A stretch of DNA of 64,000 nucleotides from Bradyrhizobium sp. Gha (GTDB lineage: Bacteria; Pseudomonadota; Alphaproteobacteria; Rhizobiales; Xanthobacteraceae), in assembly GCF_900113735.1 (NCBI RefSeq), contig NZ_FOQM01000001.1, positions 496,001-560,000 of the forward strand, in the 5' to 3' direction. Numbering within the stretch: the first letter of the stretch is position 1; each line of letters opens with the position of its first letter. The notes under the pieces were generated by a model. That model did no database searches. It was given only the letters and a program-made list of their open reading frames with translations, and was not told where the DNA came from. Shown one piece after another: positions 1 through 8,886 of this stretch. Made by a program: the position numbers and the translations under genes.

Positions 1-304
1 TGTTTTCAGCGATCGACATCAGCGGGATCAGCGCCAGCTCCTGGTGGATGATGATGATGCCGAGCGCCTCGGAATCGTTGATGTCGCGGAAGCGGCGCTC
101 CTCGCCCTCGAAGACGATGGTCCCCTCGTAGCTGCCTGCGGGGTAGACCCCGCTCAGCACCTTCATCAAGGTCGATTTGCCGGCACCGTTCTCGCCGACC
201 AGGGCGTGGATCTGGCCAGCCTCGACCGAGAAGTTGACGTCGCGCAGCGCCTGCACACCGGCAAAGCTCTTGCTGACGTTGCGCATCTCCAGCATGGCGG
301 TCAT
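1..304 (-). CDS. gguA: Multiple-sugar ABC transporter ATP-binding protein, GguA-like (partial, 3' end outside window)
   Basis: The first 101 codons of a sugar ABC ATPase are read leftward and run off the window edge. The start ATG at 304 opens [20 protein letters not shown], the usual N-terminus of the RbsA/XylG/MmsA class. A Walker A motif GENGAGKST lies at residues 37-45 and a Q-loop segment (HQELALIP) sits near the truncated end. It follows a ChvE-type binding protein by about 160 bp on the same strand, matching the known chvE-gguA-gguB order, so it should energise uptake of several monosaccharides at the inner membrane. The gap contains a palindromic repeat. The family is certain; the GguA name rests mainly on the ChvE neighbour. 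Confidence 0.88.
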   Translation of the reverse strand, partial: MTAMLEMRNVSKSFAGVQALRDVNFSVEAGQIHALVGENGAGKSTLMKVLSGVYPAGSYEGTIVFEGEERRFRDINDSEALGIIIIHQELALIPLMSIAEN

Positions 305-330
305 TGTTTTCGTCCCGTCTATTCAATTCA

Positions 331-455
331 CCTCTCCCCGGTTGCGGGGAGAGGTCGCGGCCGAAGGTACGGGTGAGGCGCAGGCCCCGCGAGAGCGGCT
401 GTCACCCCCTTGGAGAGCCCCTCACCCTAACCCCTCCCCGCACGCGGGGAGAGGG
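331..455. repeat. Intergenic palindromic repeat between chvE and gguA
   Basis: Two hairpins lie close together. At 331-354, CCTCTCCCCG and CGGGGAGAGG pair around a GTTG loop. At 419-455, a CCCTCACCC lead-in is followed by CCCCTCCCCG/CGGGGAGAGG arms. The same CTCACCC...CCCCGC...GCGGGGAGAG vocabulary recurs at 61529-61667 and, in degenerate form, at 21880-21926, so this is a dispersed element and not a gene-specific attenuator. Being inside an operon it could still affect downstream expression. Confidence 0.75.
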
Positions 456-464
456 AAGAAAGTC

Positions 465-1541
465 TTACTGGAACTGCGACTTCTTGTAGTAGCCGCTCTC
501 GACCAGGACCTTCTCCCAATTGTCCTTGTACACCACGACCGGCTTCAGGAGATAGGACGGAACGGTCTTGGCGCCGTTCTCGTAGGTCTTGGTGTCGTTT
601 ACCGTGACCTGCTTGCCGGCGAGCGCGGCGTCGACCATGTCGGCGGTCACCTTGGCGAGATCGCGGGTGTCCTTGAAGATGGTCGAGTACTGATCGCCGC
701 GCAGCATCGCCTTGATCGAGGGCACTTCGGCGTCCTGACCCGAGATGATCGGCATTGGCTGATCGGCGCTGCCGTAGCCGACGCCCTTCAGGGAGGAGAT
801 GATACCGATCGAGAGGCCGTCATAGGGCGACAGCACCGCGTTGACCTTCTTGTTGCCGTAGTAGGCGCTGAGCAGGTTGTCCATGCGGGCCTGGGCGGTG
901 GCGCCGTCCCAACGCAAGGTCGCGACCTTGTCCATGCCCATCTGGCCGGAGACGACGACGAGCTTCTTGCTGTCGATCAGGGGCTGAAGCACCGACATCG
1001 CGCCGTTGTAGAAGAAAAAGGCGTTGTTGTCGTCGGGCGAGCCGCCGAACAGTTCGATGTTGAACGGACCTTCCTTGCCGTCCTTCAGGCCGAGCCCCTT
1101 CACGATCGATTCCGCCTGGAGCACGCCGACCTGGAAGTTGTCGAAGGTCGCATAGTAATCGACGTTCGGCGTACCGCGGATCAGGCGGTCATAGGCGATG
1201 ACCGTGATGCCCTTGGCCTTGGCCTGCTTGAGCACGTCCGACAGCGTGGTGCCATCGATCGCGGCGATCACCAGCGCCTTGGCTCCCTTGGTCACCATGT
1301 TCTCGACCTGCGAGAGCTGGTTCGGAATGTCGTCTTCGGCGTATTGCAGGTCGGTGTTGTAGCCGCGCTCCTTCAGCACCTTCACCATGTTGTCGCCGTC
1401 TGCGATCCAGCGCGCGGATGATTTCGTCGGCATGGCGATGCCGACAGTTGCCTTGTCCTGCGCGGAGGCGGTGAGGCCCGAGGCCATGGTTGCGGCGCCG
1501 GCCAGCACCATCGCGAGAAACGTCGTCTTCAATTTCAACAT
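465..1541 (-). CDS. chvE: ChvE-type multiple monosaccharide-binding periplasmic protein
   Basis: A 358-residue periplasmic binding protein that captures aldoses for the GguAB importer. In Agrobacterium, ChvE also presents sugars to the VirA sensor. An N-terminal signal peptide ends near ASAQ (about residue 28). The mature start [20 protein letters not shown], the segment [46 protein letters not shown] and the C-terminal [20 protein letters not shown] are what I recall of ChvE from rhizobia and agrobacteria. GGGAG lies 6 bp before the ATG at 1541. It sits 75 bp downstream of the SMP-30 gene, probably in the same long transcript, so expression is likely tied to the upstream sugar genes. Confidence 0.93.
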   Translation of the reverse strand: MLKLKTTFLAMVLAGAATMASGLTASAQDKATVGIAMPTKSSARWIADGDNMVKVLKERGYNTDLQYAEDDIPNQLSQVENMVTKGAKALVIAAIDGTTLSDVLKQAKAKGITVIAYDRLIRGTPNVDYYATFDNFQVGVLQAESIVKGLGLKDGKEGPFNIELFGGSPDDNNAFFFYNGAMSVLQPLIDSKKLVVVSGQMGMDKVATLRWDGATAQARMDNLLSAYYGNKKVNAVLSPYDGLSIGIISSLKGVGYGSADQPMPIISGQDAEVPSIKAMLRGDQYSTIFKDTRDLAKVTADMVDAALAGKQVTVNDTKTYENGAKTVPSYLLKPVVVYKDNWEKVLVESGYYKKSQFQ

Positions 1542-1616
1542 GCTTCACTCCCTTTGGGTGTCAGACTGTTTGTTGGGTTTAGTCCAGTACGCAGGTAGAG
1601 GTCGGTTTCGGATCTC

Positions 1617-2498
1617 CTATGCAAGCTTGACGTCGGGCTCCGCGCGACCGTGCGCGGAGGCTTGTAGCACAAAAGTGGAGCCGGCCAGCGAATCGGCGGC
1701 GCGCGCCTCCGCATCCATATCCTGCCAGGCAGACGTGACGAGCAGGCGCGACAGATCCGGACCGACGAAAGCGGGACAGCTCGCCTGCCTGGCCGGCACA
1801 CGCAGCGAGCGCAGGCGCTCGCCTTGCGGAGAATAGACGTCGACGCGGCCTGCGCCCCAGCAGGCGTTCCAGATCTGCCCGTCGGCATCGCACACCGAGC
1901 CGTCGAGCCCCCCGACGCCGGTGTGGCGCAGCAATACCTCCGGCTCGCCGCGCGGCAGCCCCGTGTCGGGATTGAGCGGCACGGCATAGAGCACGGCGCG
2001 GGCAGTGTCGGCGAAATAGCCGGTCGCGCCATCCGGCGAAAAGCAAATCGAGTTCGGAATGCTGATGCCCGGAAACAGCGTCGAGATCTTGCCGCGGTGG
2101 AGCGCGTAGATCGCCCCCGCCCCCCGCTCGGCCTTGCGCCCCATGGTGCCGATCCAGAACGTGCCGGATTGGTGCACGCGGCCATCATTGGAGCGCGTGG
2201 TGGGATCATCCGCTTCGAGCGGACAGAACAGTGTCATCGCGCCATCGGCCACGTTACGGACGTAACAACCATCCTCTGCAACGACCAGCTGCCGTGCCGC
2301 ATCGATCCGCCCCAGCGCGCTCGCCATCCGGCCGAGGGCATGGATTCGGATCTCACCGCGGCCAAGATGCGCCTCGAACAGCTTCCCCTCGCGAATGTCG
2401 AACCACCAGGCCGTGTCGGTGGTCACGTCGTAGGTTGGCCCCTCGCCAAGATGGCAGGGATGATCCGAAAGAACGGATGTCGGCACCTCGTCCATCAT
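1617..2498 (-). CDS. SMP-30/gluconolactonase/LRE family sugar lactonase
   Basis: A 293-residue beta-propeller hydrolase expected to open the aldonolactone made by the neighbouring sugar 1-dehydrogenase, giving the free aldonate in the cytoplasm. Metal-site motifs of the family are present: the N-terminal Glu in HLGEGPTYD, Asn in SIPNSICFSPDG and Asp in GVGGLDGSVCDADG. The start ATG at 2498 is preceded by GGTGAGG and overlaps the galM stop as ATGA, which excludes a longer upstream reading. L-arabinolactonase or galactonolactonase activity fits the context; the exact sugar cannot be read from sequence. Confidence 0.88.
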   Translation of the reverse strand: MMDEVPTSVLSDHPCHLGEGPTYDVTTDTAWWFDIREGKLFEAHLGRGEIRIHALGRMASALGRIDAARQLVVAEDGCYVRNVADGAMTLFCPLEADDPTTRSNDGRVHQSGTFWIGTMGRKAERGAGAIYALHRGKISTLFPGISIPNSICFSPDGATGYFADTARAVLYAVPLNPDTGLPRGEPEVLLRHTGVGGLDGSVCDADGQIWNACWGAGRVDVYSPQGERLRSLRVPARQASCPAFVGPDLSRLLVTSAWQDMDAEARAADSLAGSTFVLQASAHGRAEPDVKLA

Positions 2499-3571
2499 GG
2501 CGACCTCACCGCAAAGCGATAAACGGTGTGATGGTGATAGACCTCGCCGGGATCGAGGCGAGGGCTCGGAAAGTCCGGCCGGTTCGGCGAGTTGGGCCAT
2601 ATATGCGGCTCCAGACACAACGCGTCCGATTGGCGGATCAGCTTGCCGCCCTTGCCCGAGATCGAGCCGTCGAGATAGTTGCCGGAATAGACTTGCAAGC
2701 CGGGCTGGTTGGTGAACAGCTCCATGATCCGCCCCGAGCGCGGGGCCTCCAGCCGGGCTGCGAGCGCGAGCTTGCCGTCGCGCGCGAGGCAATAAGTGTG
2801 GTCGTAGCCCTTGCCGTGGTGCAATTGCTGATCGCTCTCGCGGATGCGAGCGCCGACGGCGTGAGCGTGTCGGAAGTCAAACGGTGTGCCAGCCACCTCA
2901 CGGGGCGGTTCCGGCAACGGAATGGCAGTGGGGTCAATGGCCAGGAAATGCTCGGCCGCGACCGTCAGTTTATGATCGAGCGCAGACGTGCCTGACGTGG
3001 CGCCTTCCAGATTGAAGAAGCTGTGGTTGGTCAGGTTCACGATGGTGGGCCGATCGGTCCTTGCCTCCATCGTCAGCGACAGCTCTGTCGGGCCGGTGAC
3101 GCGATAGGTCAGGCGCACGTCGAGCTTGCCGGGATAATTCTCCTCGCCATGCGGGCTCGTATAGGTCAGCGTGACCGCAGGGTTAGCGCCGTCGTCGATC
3201 TCGGCAACGTCCCAGAGCTTGCGGTCGAAGCCGTCGAGGCCGCCATGCAGCGCATTCGGACCGTTATTGATTGCAAGCTGGAAGGTCTCGCCATCGAGCG
3301 AGAATTGCCCGTCGGCGATGCGGTTGGCATAGCGGCCGACGGTCGCGCCAAAGAACTTCCGCTCGGCGAGATAGCCGGCAAAGGCGTCATGACCGAGCAC
3401 GACATCGTCGTAGCCGCCTTTGGCGTCCGGCGCGACCAGCGCCTGGATCACCGCGCCGTGGGTGATGATGCGGACCTCAAACCCGCCCTCCCCGCGCAGC
3501 ACGATACGCTCGACATTGCGCCCGTCCGGCAGCGTTCCGAACACGTCCTTTGCAATTTTCGCACCAACCAT
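2495..3571 (-). CDS. galM: Aldose 1-epimerase (galactose mutarotase)
   Basis: A 358-residue mutarotase that interconverts alpha and beta anomers of an aldose, supplying the anomer oxidised by the adjacent 1-dehydrogenase. GalM hallmarks are seen: GATVGRYANRIADGQFSLDG, the substrate-binding NNGPNALHGG, the catalytic His region NLTNHSFFNLEG and a C-terminal LEPHIWPNSPNRPDFPS. Length matches the family. It lies 3 bp after the dehydrogenase gene and overlaps the lactonase start by 4 bp, indicating translational coupling. No signal peptide is present, so it is cytoplasmic. Confidence 0.92.
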   Translation of the reverse strand: MVGAKIAKDVFGTLPDGRNVERIVLRGEGGFEVRIITHGAVIQALVAPDAKGGYDDVVLGHDAFAGYLAERKFFGATVGRYANRIADGQFSLDGETFQLAINNGPNALHGGLDGFDRKLWDVAEIDDGANPAVTLTYTSPHGEENYPGKLDVRLTYRVTGPTELSLTMEARTDRPTIVNLTNHSFFNLEGATSGTSALDHKLTVAAEHFLAIDPTAIPLPEPPREVAGTPFDFRHAHAVGARIRESDQQLHHGKGYDHTYCLARDGKLALAARLEAPRSGRIMELFTNQPGLQVYSGNYLDGSISGKGGKLIRQSDALCLEPHIWPNSPNRPDFPSPRLDPGEVYHHHTVYRFAVRSP

Positions 3572-3574
3572 TGC

Positions 3575-4501
3575 CTAGTCCACGAACGGTTCGACGATAT
3601 TGCGCTTGCCGAGCAGGAAAGAGTCGGCGACGAGACGAAGCGGTGCCAGATCGACATCGCTCGCGCCTGATACCGCGAGCTTGATGAAGTGCCGGTAGAG
3701 TTCTCGATATTCCTCATCGGGCGCGTCGGCAACAACATTGCCGTCGACCGCCATGATCCTGCCACCGCGGGACAAGGTCATCCGGCCCTGGTCGGTTTCC
3801 GCGACGATATCCCAGCTCTGCGGCCCGGTCTGGCGGAAATCGAATTCAGCCGTGATCGGCAGGCCGCTGATGTCGGTCAGCGTCAGATTGGCGGCAATCG
3901 GCGACTGGCAATTGGCCGGAAAGGCTAGCTCGGCCGCGGTGACGAACACCGGCTTTGGCAGGATGCGGGTCAGGATCGAGAGCGCGTTGATGCCGGGGTC
4001 GAACACGCCGAGCCCGCCGGGCTCCCAAATCCAGGTCTGGCCGGGATGCCAGACGCGGACGTCTTCCTTCCAATTGATGTGCACCGAGTTGATCCGACGC
4101 GTAGCCAGCCATTCGCGGGCCGGCTCGACCGCCGGCGCATGGCGCGAATGCCAGGTCGCAAACAAAGTGCGCTTTGCATCCGCCGCCATTGCGGTCAACG
4201 GATCAAGTTCGGCCACGCCGATGCCGGGCGGCTTCTCCAGCATGACATGTTTGCCGGCCGCGAGCGCTGCAGCAGCCTGGGCGCGTCGCACCTGAGGCGG
4301 TGTGCAGAGCGACACCGCATCGATCTCCGGACCCTTTTCCAGCAGTTCCTCGATCGTCGCAAAATGCGGCAGGCCCGGTAGCGAGGCGTTGCGGCTGGCA
4401 ACGGCGGCAAGCGTCGCGCCAGGTGTCGCAGCGATAGCGCCGACATGCTGGTCGCGGGCGATTTTACCGAATCCGACGATGGCGATACGAAGGGCTGTCA
4501 C
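3575..4501 (-). CDS. L-arabinose/D-galactose 1-dehydrogenase, Gfo/Idh/MocA family (AraA-like)
   Basis: A 308-residue NAD(P)-dependent oxidoreductase predicted to oxidise L-arabinose and/or D-galactose at C1 to the lactone. The N-terminal Rossmann motif is VGFGKIARDQHVGAI. The segments VSLCTPPQVRRAQ, AGKHVMLEKPPG, WKEDVRVWHPGQTWIWEPGG and GVFDPGINALSI strongly recall Azospirillum AraA, including the EKP motif of the family. Start is GTG at 4501, giving a GTGA overlap with the regulator stop. A much longer open frame upstream is non-coding, because it runs through the gntR gene in another frame. Mutarotase, lactonase and two sugar importers follow or precede it in one operon. Confidence 0.88.
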   Translation of the reverse strand: MTALRIAIVGFGKIARDQHVGAIAATPGATLAAVASRNASLPGLPHFATIEELLEKGPEIDAVSLCTPPQVRRAQAAAALAAGKHVMLEKPPGIGVAELDPLTAMAADAKRTLFATWHSRHAPAVEPAREWLATRRINSVHINWKEDVRVWHPGQTWIWEPGGLGVFDPGINALSILTRILPKPVFVTAAELAFPANCQSPIAANLTLTDISGLPITAEFDFRQTGPQSWDIVAETDQGRMTLSRGGRIMAVDGNVVADAPDEEYRELYRHFIKLAVSGASDVDLAPLRLVADSFLLGKRNIVEPFVD

Positions 4502-5265
4502 GAATTGTCTCCAGGTTCTGCAGGTGCCGCCGGAGCTGTTTCGGCCGCCATCCCCTTGTGCCGGCGCATGCCGTTGTGAATGACGAAGGCCATGGCCTCG
4601 GCCGCCCCGTCCGCATCCCCGGCTGCAATCGTATCGACGATCTTCTGGTGCCAGATCAAGGCGATCTCGCGGTCTTCCGAACCGGCCGGTGCACTGAGCA
4701 TGAAAGCCGTACGTAACGCAGCCTCGATCACGTGACCGATCGAACGCATGAACGGATTGCCGGACGCTCGCGCGACCGCAAGATGCAGGGCGAGATCGGC
4801 TTCGGCAAAGCCGACTGATTCCGACGTCTCCTGCCGCATGCAATCCATGCTGCGCTGAAGCTCGGCGATGTCGTCTTCGGAACGACGCTTGGCCGCAAGC
4901 GCCGCGGCGCGCGGCTCGACCGCAAGACGTATCTCGGCGAGATCGTTGAGAAAGTGTCTGTCGATGCCGGCGTCGAGATGCCAGGCCAGCACGTCGGCGT
5001 CGAACATGTTCCAGGCCGCGCGCCCGCGCACGACCGTACCGACCCGCGCCTTGGTGGTTAAAAGCCCCTTGGCGACCAGCGTCTTCACGCTCTCGCGCAA
5101 CACCGGCCGCGACACGCCGAACATTGCCGTCAGCTCGGCATCGCCCGGAAGCCGCACCCCTTCCGCATAGCGGCCGGCGATGATGTCGACGCCGATCGAG
5201 CGGGCCACCTCCGCATGGTTCGAATGGGCCCGCCGTGTCGGGATGACGACGATACGCGAGGTCAT
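4498..5265 (-). CDS. GntR family regulator, FadR/FCD subfamily, sugar operon
   Basis: A 255-residue regulator with an N-terminal winged helix (about residues 20-85, including RLPGDAELTAMFGVSRPVLRESVKTL) and a C-terminal FCD ligand domain with the typical helical metal-site residues (DLALHLAVARASGNPFM, IWHQKIVDTI). It lies inside the sugar operon, overlapping the permease stop as ATGA at its start (5265) and the dehydrogenase GTG at its end. It is therefore co-transcribed with the genes it probably controls. A perfect TAGTCA-N7-TGACTA inverted repeat upstream of the first operon gene (9963-9981) is the best candidate operator; its ligand is likely a pathway sugar acid. Confidence 0.9.
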   Translation of the reverse strand: MTSRIVVIPTRRAHSNHAEVARSIGVDIIAGRYAEGVRLPGDAELTAMFGVSRPVLRESVKTLVAKGLLTTKARVGTVVRGRAAWNMFDADVLAWHLDAGIDRHFLNDLAEIRLAVEPRAAALAAKRRSEDDIAELQRSMDCMRQETSESVGFAEADLALHLAVARASGNPFMRSIGHVIEAALRTAFMLSAPAGSEDREIALIWHQKIVDTIAAGDADGAAEAMAFVIHNGMRRHKGMAAETAPAAPAEPGDNS

Positions 5266-6242
5266 GGGGCGGCTCCCGCGCGGTTCGACACCGGCCGGCG
5301 CGCCAGCGCGACCAGCCCCTGCTGAAGTGCGATGAACGCGAACAGCAGGATGCCGGTCGCGATCTTCGTCCACCAACTCGACAGCGTGCCGTCAAAATTG
5401 ATGTAGGTCTGGATCATGCCCTGGATCAGCACGCCGAGGAAGGTGCCGATCACCGAGCCCTGCCCACCCGTGAGCAGCGTGCCGCCGATGACCACGGCCG
5501 CGATGCTATCGAGCTCGACACCGACGGCGGAGAGCGAATAGCCAGCGCTGGTGTAGAAGGAAAACACGATGCCGGCGATGCCCGCCAGCAGGCTCGAGAG
5601 CATGTAGATCTTCACCGTCATTTTGCCAACCGCAACCCCCATCAGGCTTGCGGTGGCCCGGCCGCCGCCAAGCGCATAGACATTGGCGCCGAACCGGGTG
5701 AGACGCAGCAGCAGAATGCCGCCGATCACGATCACGAGCATGATGATCGCTATCGCCGTCAGCCGCCCACCACCGGGCATGTGCAGCGCAAAATCCGACA
5801 CGGTCGAATAGACCGGCGCGGTGATCGGCACCGATTCTGTCGAAAGCAGAAAACTCGCGCCGCGCGCCAGAAACATCCCGGCCAGCGTCACAATGAACGG
5901 CGGCAGATCAAATACGTGGATGATGGCGCCCATCGCAGCGCCAAAGGCCGCCGAGAGCACGAGGATGGCGACAAACGCGACCAGCGGCGGCATGCCCCAG
6001 CGCTCGATCGCAAGCGCGACGAACACGGTGGTGAAGCCAATCACGGAGCCGACCGAGAGATCGATACCACCGGAGATGATGACGAAGGTCATACCGGTCG
6101 CGACGATGCCGAGAAAGGCGTTGTCGGTGAGAAGATTGCCGACGACGCGGGTCGAGGCGATGTTGGGAAACTGCAGGGCGCAGGCTGCGAAGCCGGCGAC
6201 CAGCACGATGGCCGTGATCAGGACGGGCGGCAGGCCTTTCAT
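5262..6242 (-). CDS. yjfF: Sugar ABC transporter permease, YjfF-like
   Basis: A 326-residue inner-membrane permease of the RbsC/AraH (BPD_transp_2) family with about 8-10 hydrophobic segments and the family motif GMTFVIISGGIDLSVGSVIG. It should pair with the YtfT-like permease to form the membrane channel of the importer energised by the downstream-numbered ATPase. Start ATG 6242 overlaps the previous stop as ATGA. Two non-identical permeases in one operon is the YtfQ-YtfR-YtfT-YjfF (galactofuranose-type) arrangement, and this is the second one, hence the YjfF call. Confidence 0.85.
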   Translation of the reverse strand: MKGLPPVLITAIVLVAGFAACALQFPNIASTRVVGNLLTDNAFLGIVATGMTFVIISGGIDLSVGSVIGFTTVFVALAIERWGMPPLVAFVAILVLSAAFGAAMGAIIHVFDLPPFIVTLAGMFLARGASFLLSTESVPITAPVYSTVSDFALHMPGGGRLTAIAIIMLVIVIGGILLLRLTRFGANVYALGGGRATASLMGVAVGKMTVKIYMLSSLLAGIAGIVFSFYTSAGYSLSAVGVELDSIAAVVIGGTLLTGGQGSVIGTFLGVLIQGMIQTYINFDGTLSSWWTKIATGILLFAFIALQQGLVALARRPVSNRAGAAP

Positions 6243-7231
6243 GGTTTCGTCCCCCGCAGCCGCGCCATGATGCCGGAAAAGCCCGACAGCTTCGGCGATT
6301 GCAGCAGCAGCACCGCGAGCACCACCACGGCCTTGACCAGCAGGTTGAACTCCGGTGGATAGCCCGATAGCAGAATACCGGTGTTCATGGTTTGGATGAT
6401 CAGCGCGCCCAACACTGCCAGGATCAGGCTGAAGCGCCCGCCGAACAGCGAGGTGCCGCCGATCACGACTGCCAGAATGGCGTCGAGCTCGAGCCACAGG
6501 CCGGCATTGTTGGCATCCGCGCCCATGATGTCGGCCGCGGCGATCACGCCGGCGAGCGCGGCACAGACGCTGCACCAGACATAGACCGCCAAGATCATCG
6601 CGCGCGTGCCGACACCGGCAAGCTCGCTTGCGCGGGCGTTGCCACCAGTCGCCTCGATCAGGAGACCGAGCGCGGAGCCACGTACGATGGCGCCGGTGAG
6701 GATCAACATTCCGACCGCAATCGTGATCGGAACCGGCACGCCGAGAATGGCACCGTTGCCGAGCCAGACCAGGTCCGGCGACGAGAAGGTCACAATCCGC
6801 CCTTCTGTGATGAGCTGGGCGATGCCGCGCCCCGCCACCATCAGGATCAGCGTCGCCACGATCGGCTGCATGCCAAGGACCGCGACAAGAAAACCGTTCC
6901 AGAGGCCGCAGAGGATGCCGATACCGAGCGCCGCGGCCAGCACCACCGGCAAGCCGTGGCTGTCGGCAAGGCTCGCAGCGACTGCACCGGAGATCGCCAT
7001 CACCGCGCCGACGGAAAGATCGATGCCGCGCGTCGCAATCACCAGCACCATACCGAGCGAGAGCAACGCCACCGGCGTGCCTCGGTTAAGCACGTCGATC
7101 AGGCTACCGAACAGACGGCCGTCCTGGAGGCGCAGGTCGAAGAATTGCGGCGACACCAGGCGGTCGACCGCGAGGATGACGATCAAGGCCAGGATCTGGG
7201 CAAGGCCGCGGCGCGGCAACAGCGCTGTCAT
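6239..7231 (-). CDS. ytfT: Sugar ABC transporter permease, YtfT-like
   Basis: A 330-residue RbsC-family permease with multiple membrane segments and the motif GMVLVIATRGIDLSVGAVMA in the first third. It overlaps the ATPase stop (7228-7231) and the YjfF-like start (6239-6242) by 4 bp each, so the three are translationally coupled. Together with YtfQ and YtfR homologues it forms an importer whose E. coli counterpart takes up galactofuranose and other furanoses. In this context L-arabinose or D-galactose furanose forms are plausible substrates. Confidence 0.86.
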   Translation of the reverse strand: MTALLPRRGLAQILALIVILAVDRLVSPQFFDLRLQDGRLFGSLIDVLNRGTPVALLSLGMVLVIATRGIDLSVGAVMAISGAVAASLADSHGLPVVLAAALGIGILCGLWNGFLVAVLGMQPIVATLILMVAGRGIAQLITEGRIVTFSSPDLVWLGNGAILGVPVPITIAVGMLILTGAIVRGSALGLLIEATGGNARASELAGVGTRAMILAVYVWCSVCAALAGVIAAADIMGADANNAGLWLELDAILAVVIGGTSLFGGRFSLILAVLGALIIQTMNTGILLSGYPPEFNLLVKAVVVLAVLLLQSPKLSGFSGIMARLRGTKP

Positions 7232-8769
7232 GCCCGCGCCTCTTGCATCGCGGCGCCATCGGCGGCGATCGCCGCAAGAATGTTGGTGACGTCGATTGCC
7301 TCGCCCGAGAGCTCCTCGACATGGGCGCGGTCGCGCAGCACGACCACGCGGTCGGAATAAGTCACGATTTCATCCAGCTCGGAGGAGATCACAAGCAGCG
7401 CCAGCCCGTCGTCGCAGAGTTCGCGGATCAGGCGGATGATCTCGGCATGCGCGCCGACATCGATACCGCGGGTGGGTTCGTCCAGCACGAGCAGCCGCGG
7501 CGAAGTCGCGAGCCAACGCGCCAGCAGAACCTTCTGTTGATTGCCGCCGGAGAGCAGGCCCACCGGACGCTCGGGATCGGGCGGACGGATGTCGAGCATC
7601 TTCACGTAGCGACGTGCAATCTCGTCCTGCTCGCGACGGGATAGTGGCCGATGCAGGCCGCGTTTGGCCTGAAGCGCGAGTACGATATTCTCGCGCACGG
7701 TGAGCTCGGCGACAATGCCGTCGGTCTTGCGTTCCTCCGGGCAATAGCCAAAGCCGTGGCGCACGCCGTCGCGCGGCGACTGAAGGCGCACGGGGACGCC
7801 CTCAACCCTCGCCTGCCCACCGTCAGCGCGCTCGGCACCGAACACCAACCGCGCCGTCTCGGTCCGACCCGATCCGAGGAGCCCGGCGAGGCCGACGACC
7901 TCACCATGGCGCAGCTCGAGATTGAAGGGGGCGACATAGCCGGCCTTGCCGTAATTGTCGAACCGCGCGCAGACCTCGCGCACCTTATGCTCGCCGGCGG
8001 CAGCCCGTGCGTTGGTAGTCTCGGCGAGCTCCCGGCCGAGCATCATCTGGATCAGCTCGAGCCGTGGCAGCGATGCGATCTCGCGCTCGCCGACCAGGCG
8101 GCCATTGCGCAAGACGGTAATGCGATCGGATATCTCGTAGACCTGATCGAGGAAATGGCTGACGAAGACGATGCCGATGCCGCGCTTGGCCAACTGTCGC
8201 ATGATGCGGAAGAGGATCTCGACCTCGTGGCGGTCGAGGCTCGCCGTCGGCTCGTCCAAAATCAGCACGCGTGCGGAGAGATCGACCGCACGCGCGATCG
8301 CAGTGACGTGCTGTATGGCCACCGAATAATCGCCGAGCGATGCCGCGACGTCGATATCCAGGCCGAACTCGGTGAGCAGCGCTTTGGCGCGACGGCGCAT
8401 CTCGCCTTCGCGCACGACGCCGAAGCGCATCGGCTGGCGGTCGAGAAACAGGTTCTGTGCCACCGAAAGGTTTGGAAGCAGATTGACTTCCTGGTAGACG
8501 GTGGCAATGCCGGCCTGCACCGCCGCCTTGGCCGAACGCGGCGCGACCTCTTCACCGCCCAGCCTGACAACACCGGCATCGCGCGGGAACACGCCGGTAA
8601 CGACCTTGATCAGCGTGGATTTGCCCGCACCGTTCTCGCCGAGCAGTGCATGGATCTCGCCGGCGCGAACCGTGAAGTCGACCTCCTGCAACGCGCGCAC
8701 CGCGCCAAAGCTCTTGCTGATCCCGCGCACCTCCAGGAGGGGCGGAGCAGGATCAAGGCTGTTCTCCAT
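7228..8769 (-). CDS. ytfR: Sugar ABC transporter ATP-binding protein, YtfR-like (two ABC domains)
   Basis: A 513-residue duplicated ABC ATPase. The N-terminal domain has Walker [10 protein letters not shown] at residues 44-52 and Walker B LILDEPTASLD. The second domain carries the degenerate GLLGSGRTE P-loop typical of RbsA/AraG proteins, the signature LSGGNQQKVLLARWL and LLVLDEPTRGIDVG. It powers uptake with the YtfT/YjfF permeases. The start is ATG 8769, with GGGAG about 7 bp upstream. A 117-bp gap containing a strong hairpin separates it from the binding-protein gene, which would allow more binding protein than ATPase to be made. Confidence 0.92.
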   Translation of the reverse strand: MENSLDPAPPLLEVRGISKSFGAVRALQEVDFTVRAGEIHALLGENGAGKSTLIKVVTGVFPRDAGVVRLGGEEVAPRSAKAAVQAGIATVYQEVNLLPNLSVAQNLFLDRQPMRFGVVREGEMRRRAKALLTEFGLDIDVAASLGDYSVAIQHVTAIARAVDLSARVLILDEPTASLDRHEVEILFRIMRQLAKRGIGIVFVSHFLDQVYEISDRITVLRNGRLVGEREIASLPRLELIQMMLGRELAETTNARAAAGEHKVREVCARFDNYGKAGYVAPFNLELRHGEVVGLAGLLGSGRTETARLVFGAERADGGQARVEGVPVRLQSPRDGVRHGFGYCPEERKTDGIVAELTVRENIVLALQAKRGLHRPLSRREQDEIARRYVKMLDIRPPDPERPVGLLSGGNQQKVLLARWLATSPRLLVLDEPTRGIDVGAHAEIIRLIRELCDDGLALLVISSELDEIVTYSDRVVVLRDRAHVEELSGEAIDVTNILAAIAADGAAMQEARA

Positions 8770-8847
8770 AACGACGTCACTCCCACCGGCGCCCGCTTAT
8801 GCTGCGGACACCCAGCCTATTCGCTCGCGCAACGATTGCGAAGGGGG

Positions 8848-8876
8848 TTGCCGGACCACAGGGCGTGGTCCGGCAA
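8848..8876 (-). terminator. Intercistronic hairpin between binding-protein and ATPase genes
   Basis: Perfect 12-bp arms TTGCCGGACCAC and GTGGTCCGGCAA flank a 5-base loop. There is no T-run on the minus strand, so it is more likely an mRNA-stabilising or attenuating hairpin than a full terminator. In many sugar ABC operons such a structure protects the binding-protein part of the message. Confidence 0.7.
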
Positions 8877-8886
8877 GACGCCCGCC

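Noticed and set aside
177-1421. A 414-codon open frame on the plus strand opposite chvE
   Set aside because: It is antisense to an unambiguous ChvE gene and has no recognisable domain; long antisense frames are expected at this GC content.
3575-5395. A single 606-residue protein reading through the dehydrogenase and beyond
   Set aside because: Only the last 308 residues resemble a protein family; the first half is out of frame with the real GntR gene. GTG 4501 gives a standard overlap.
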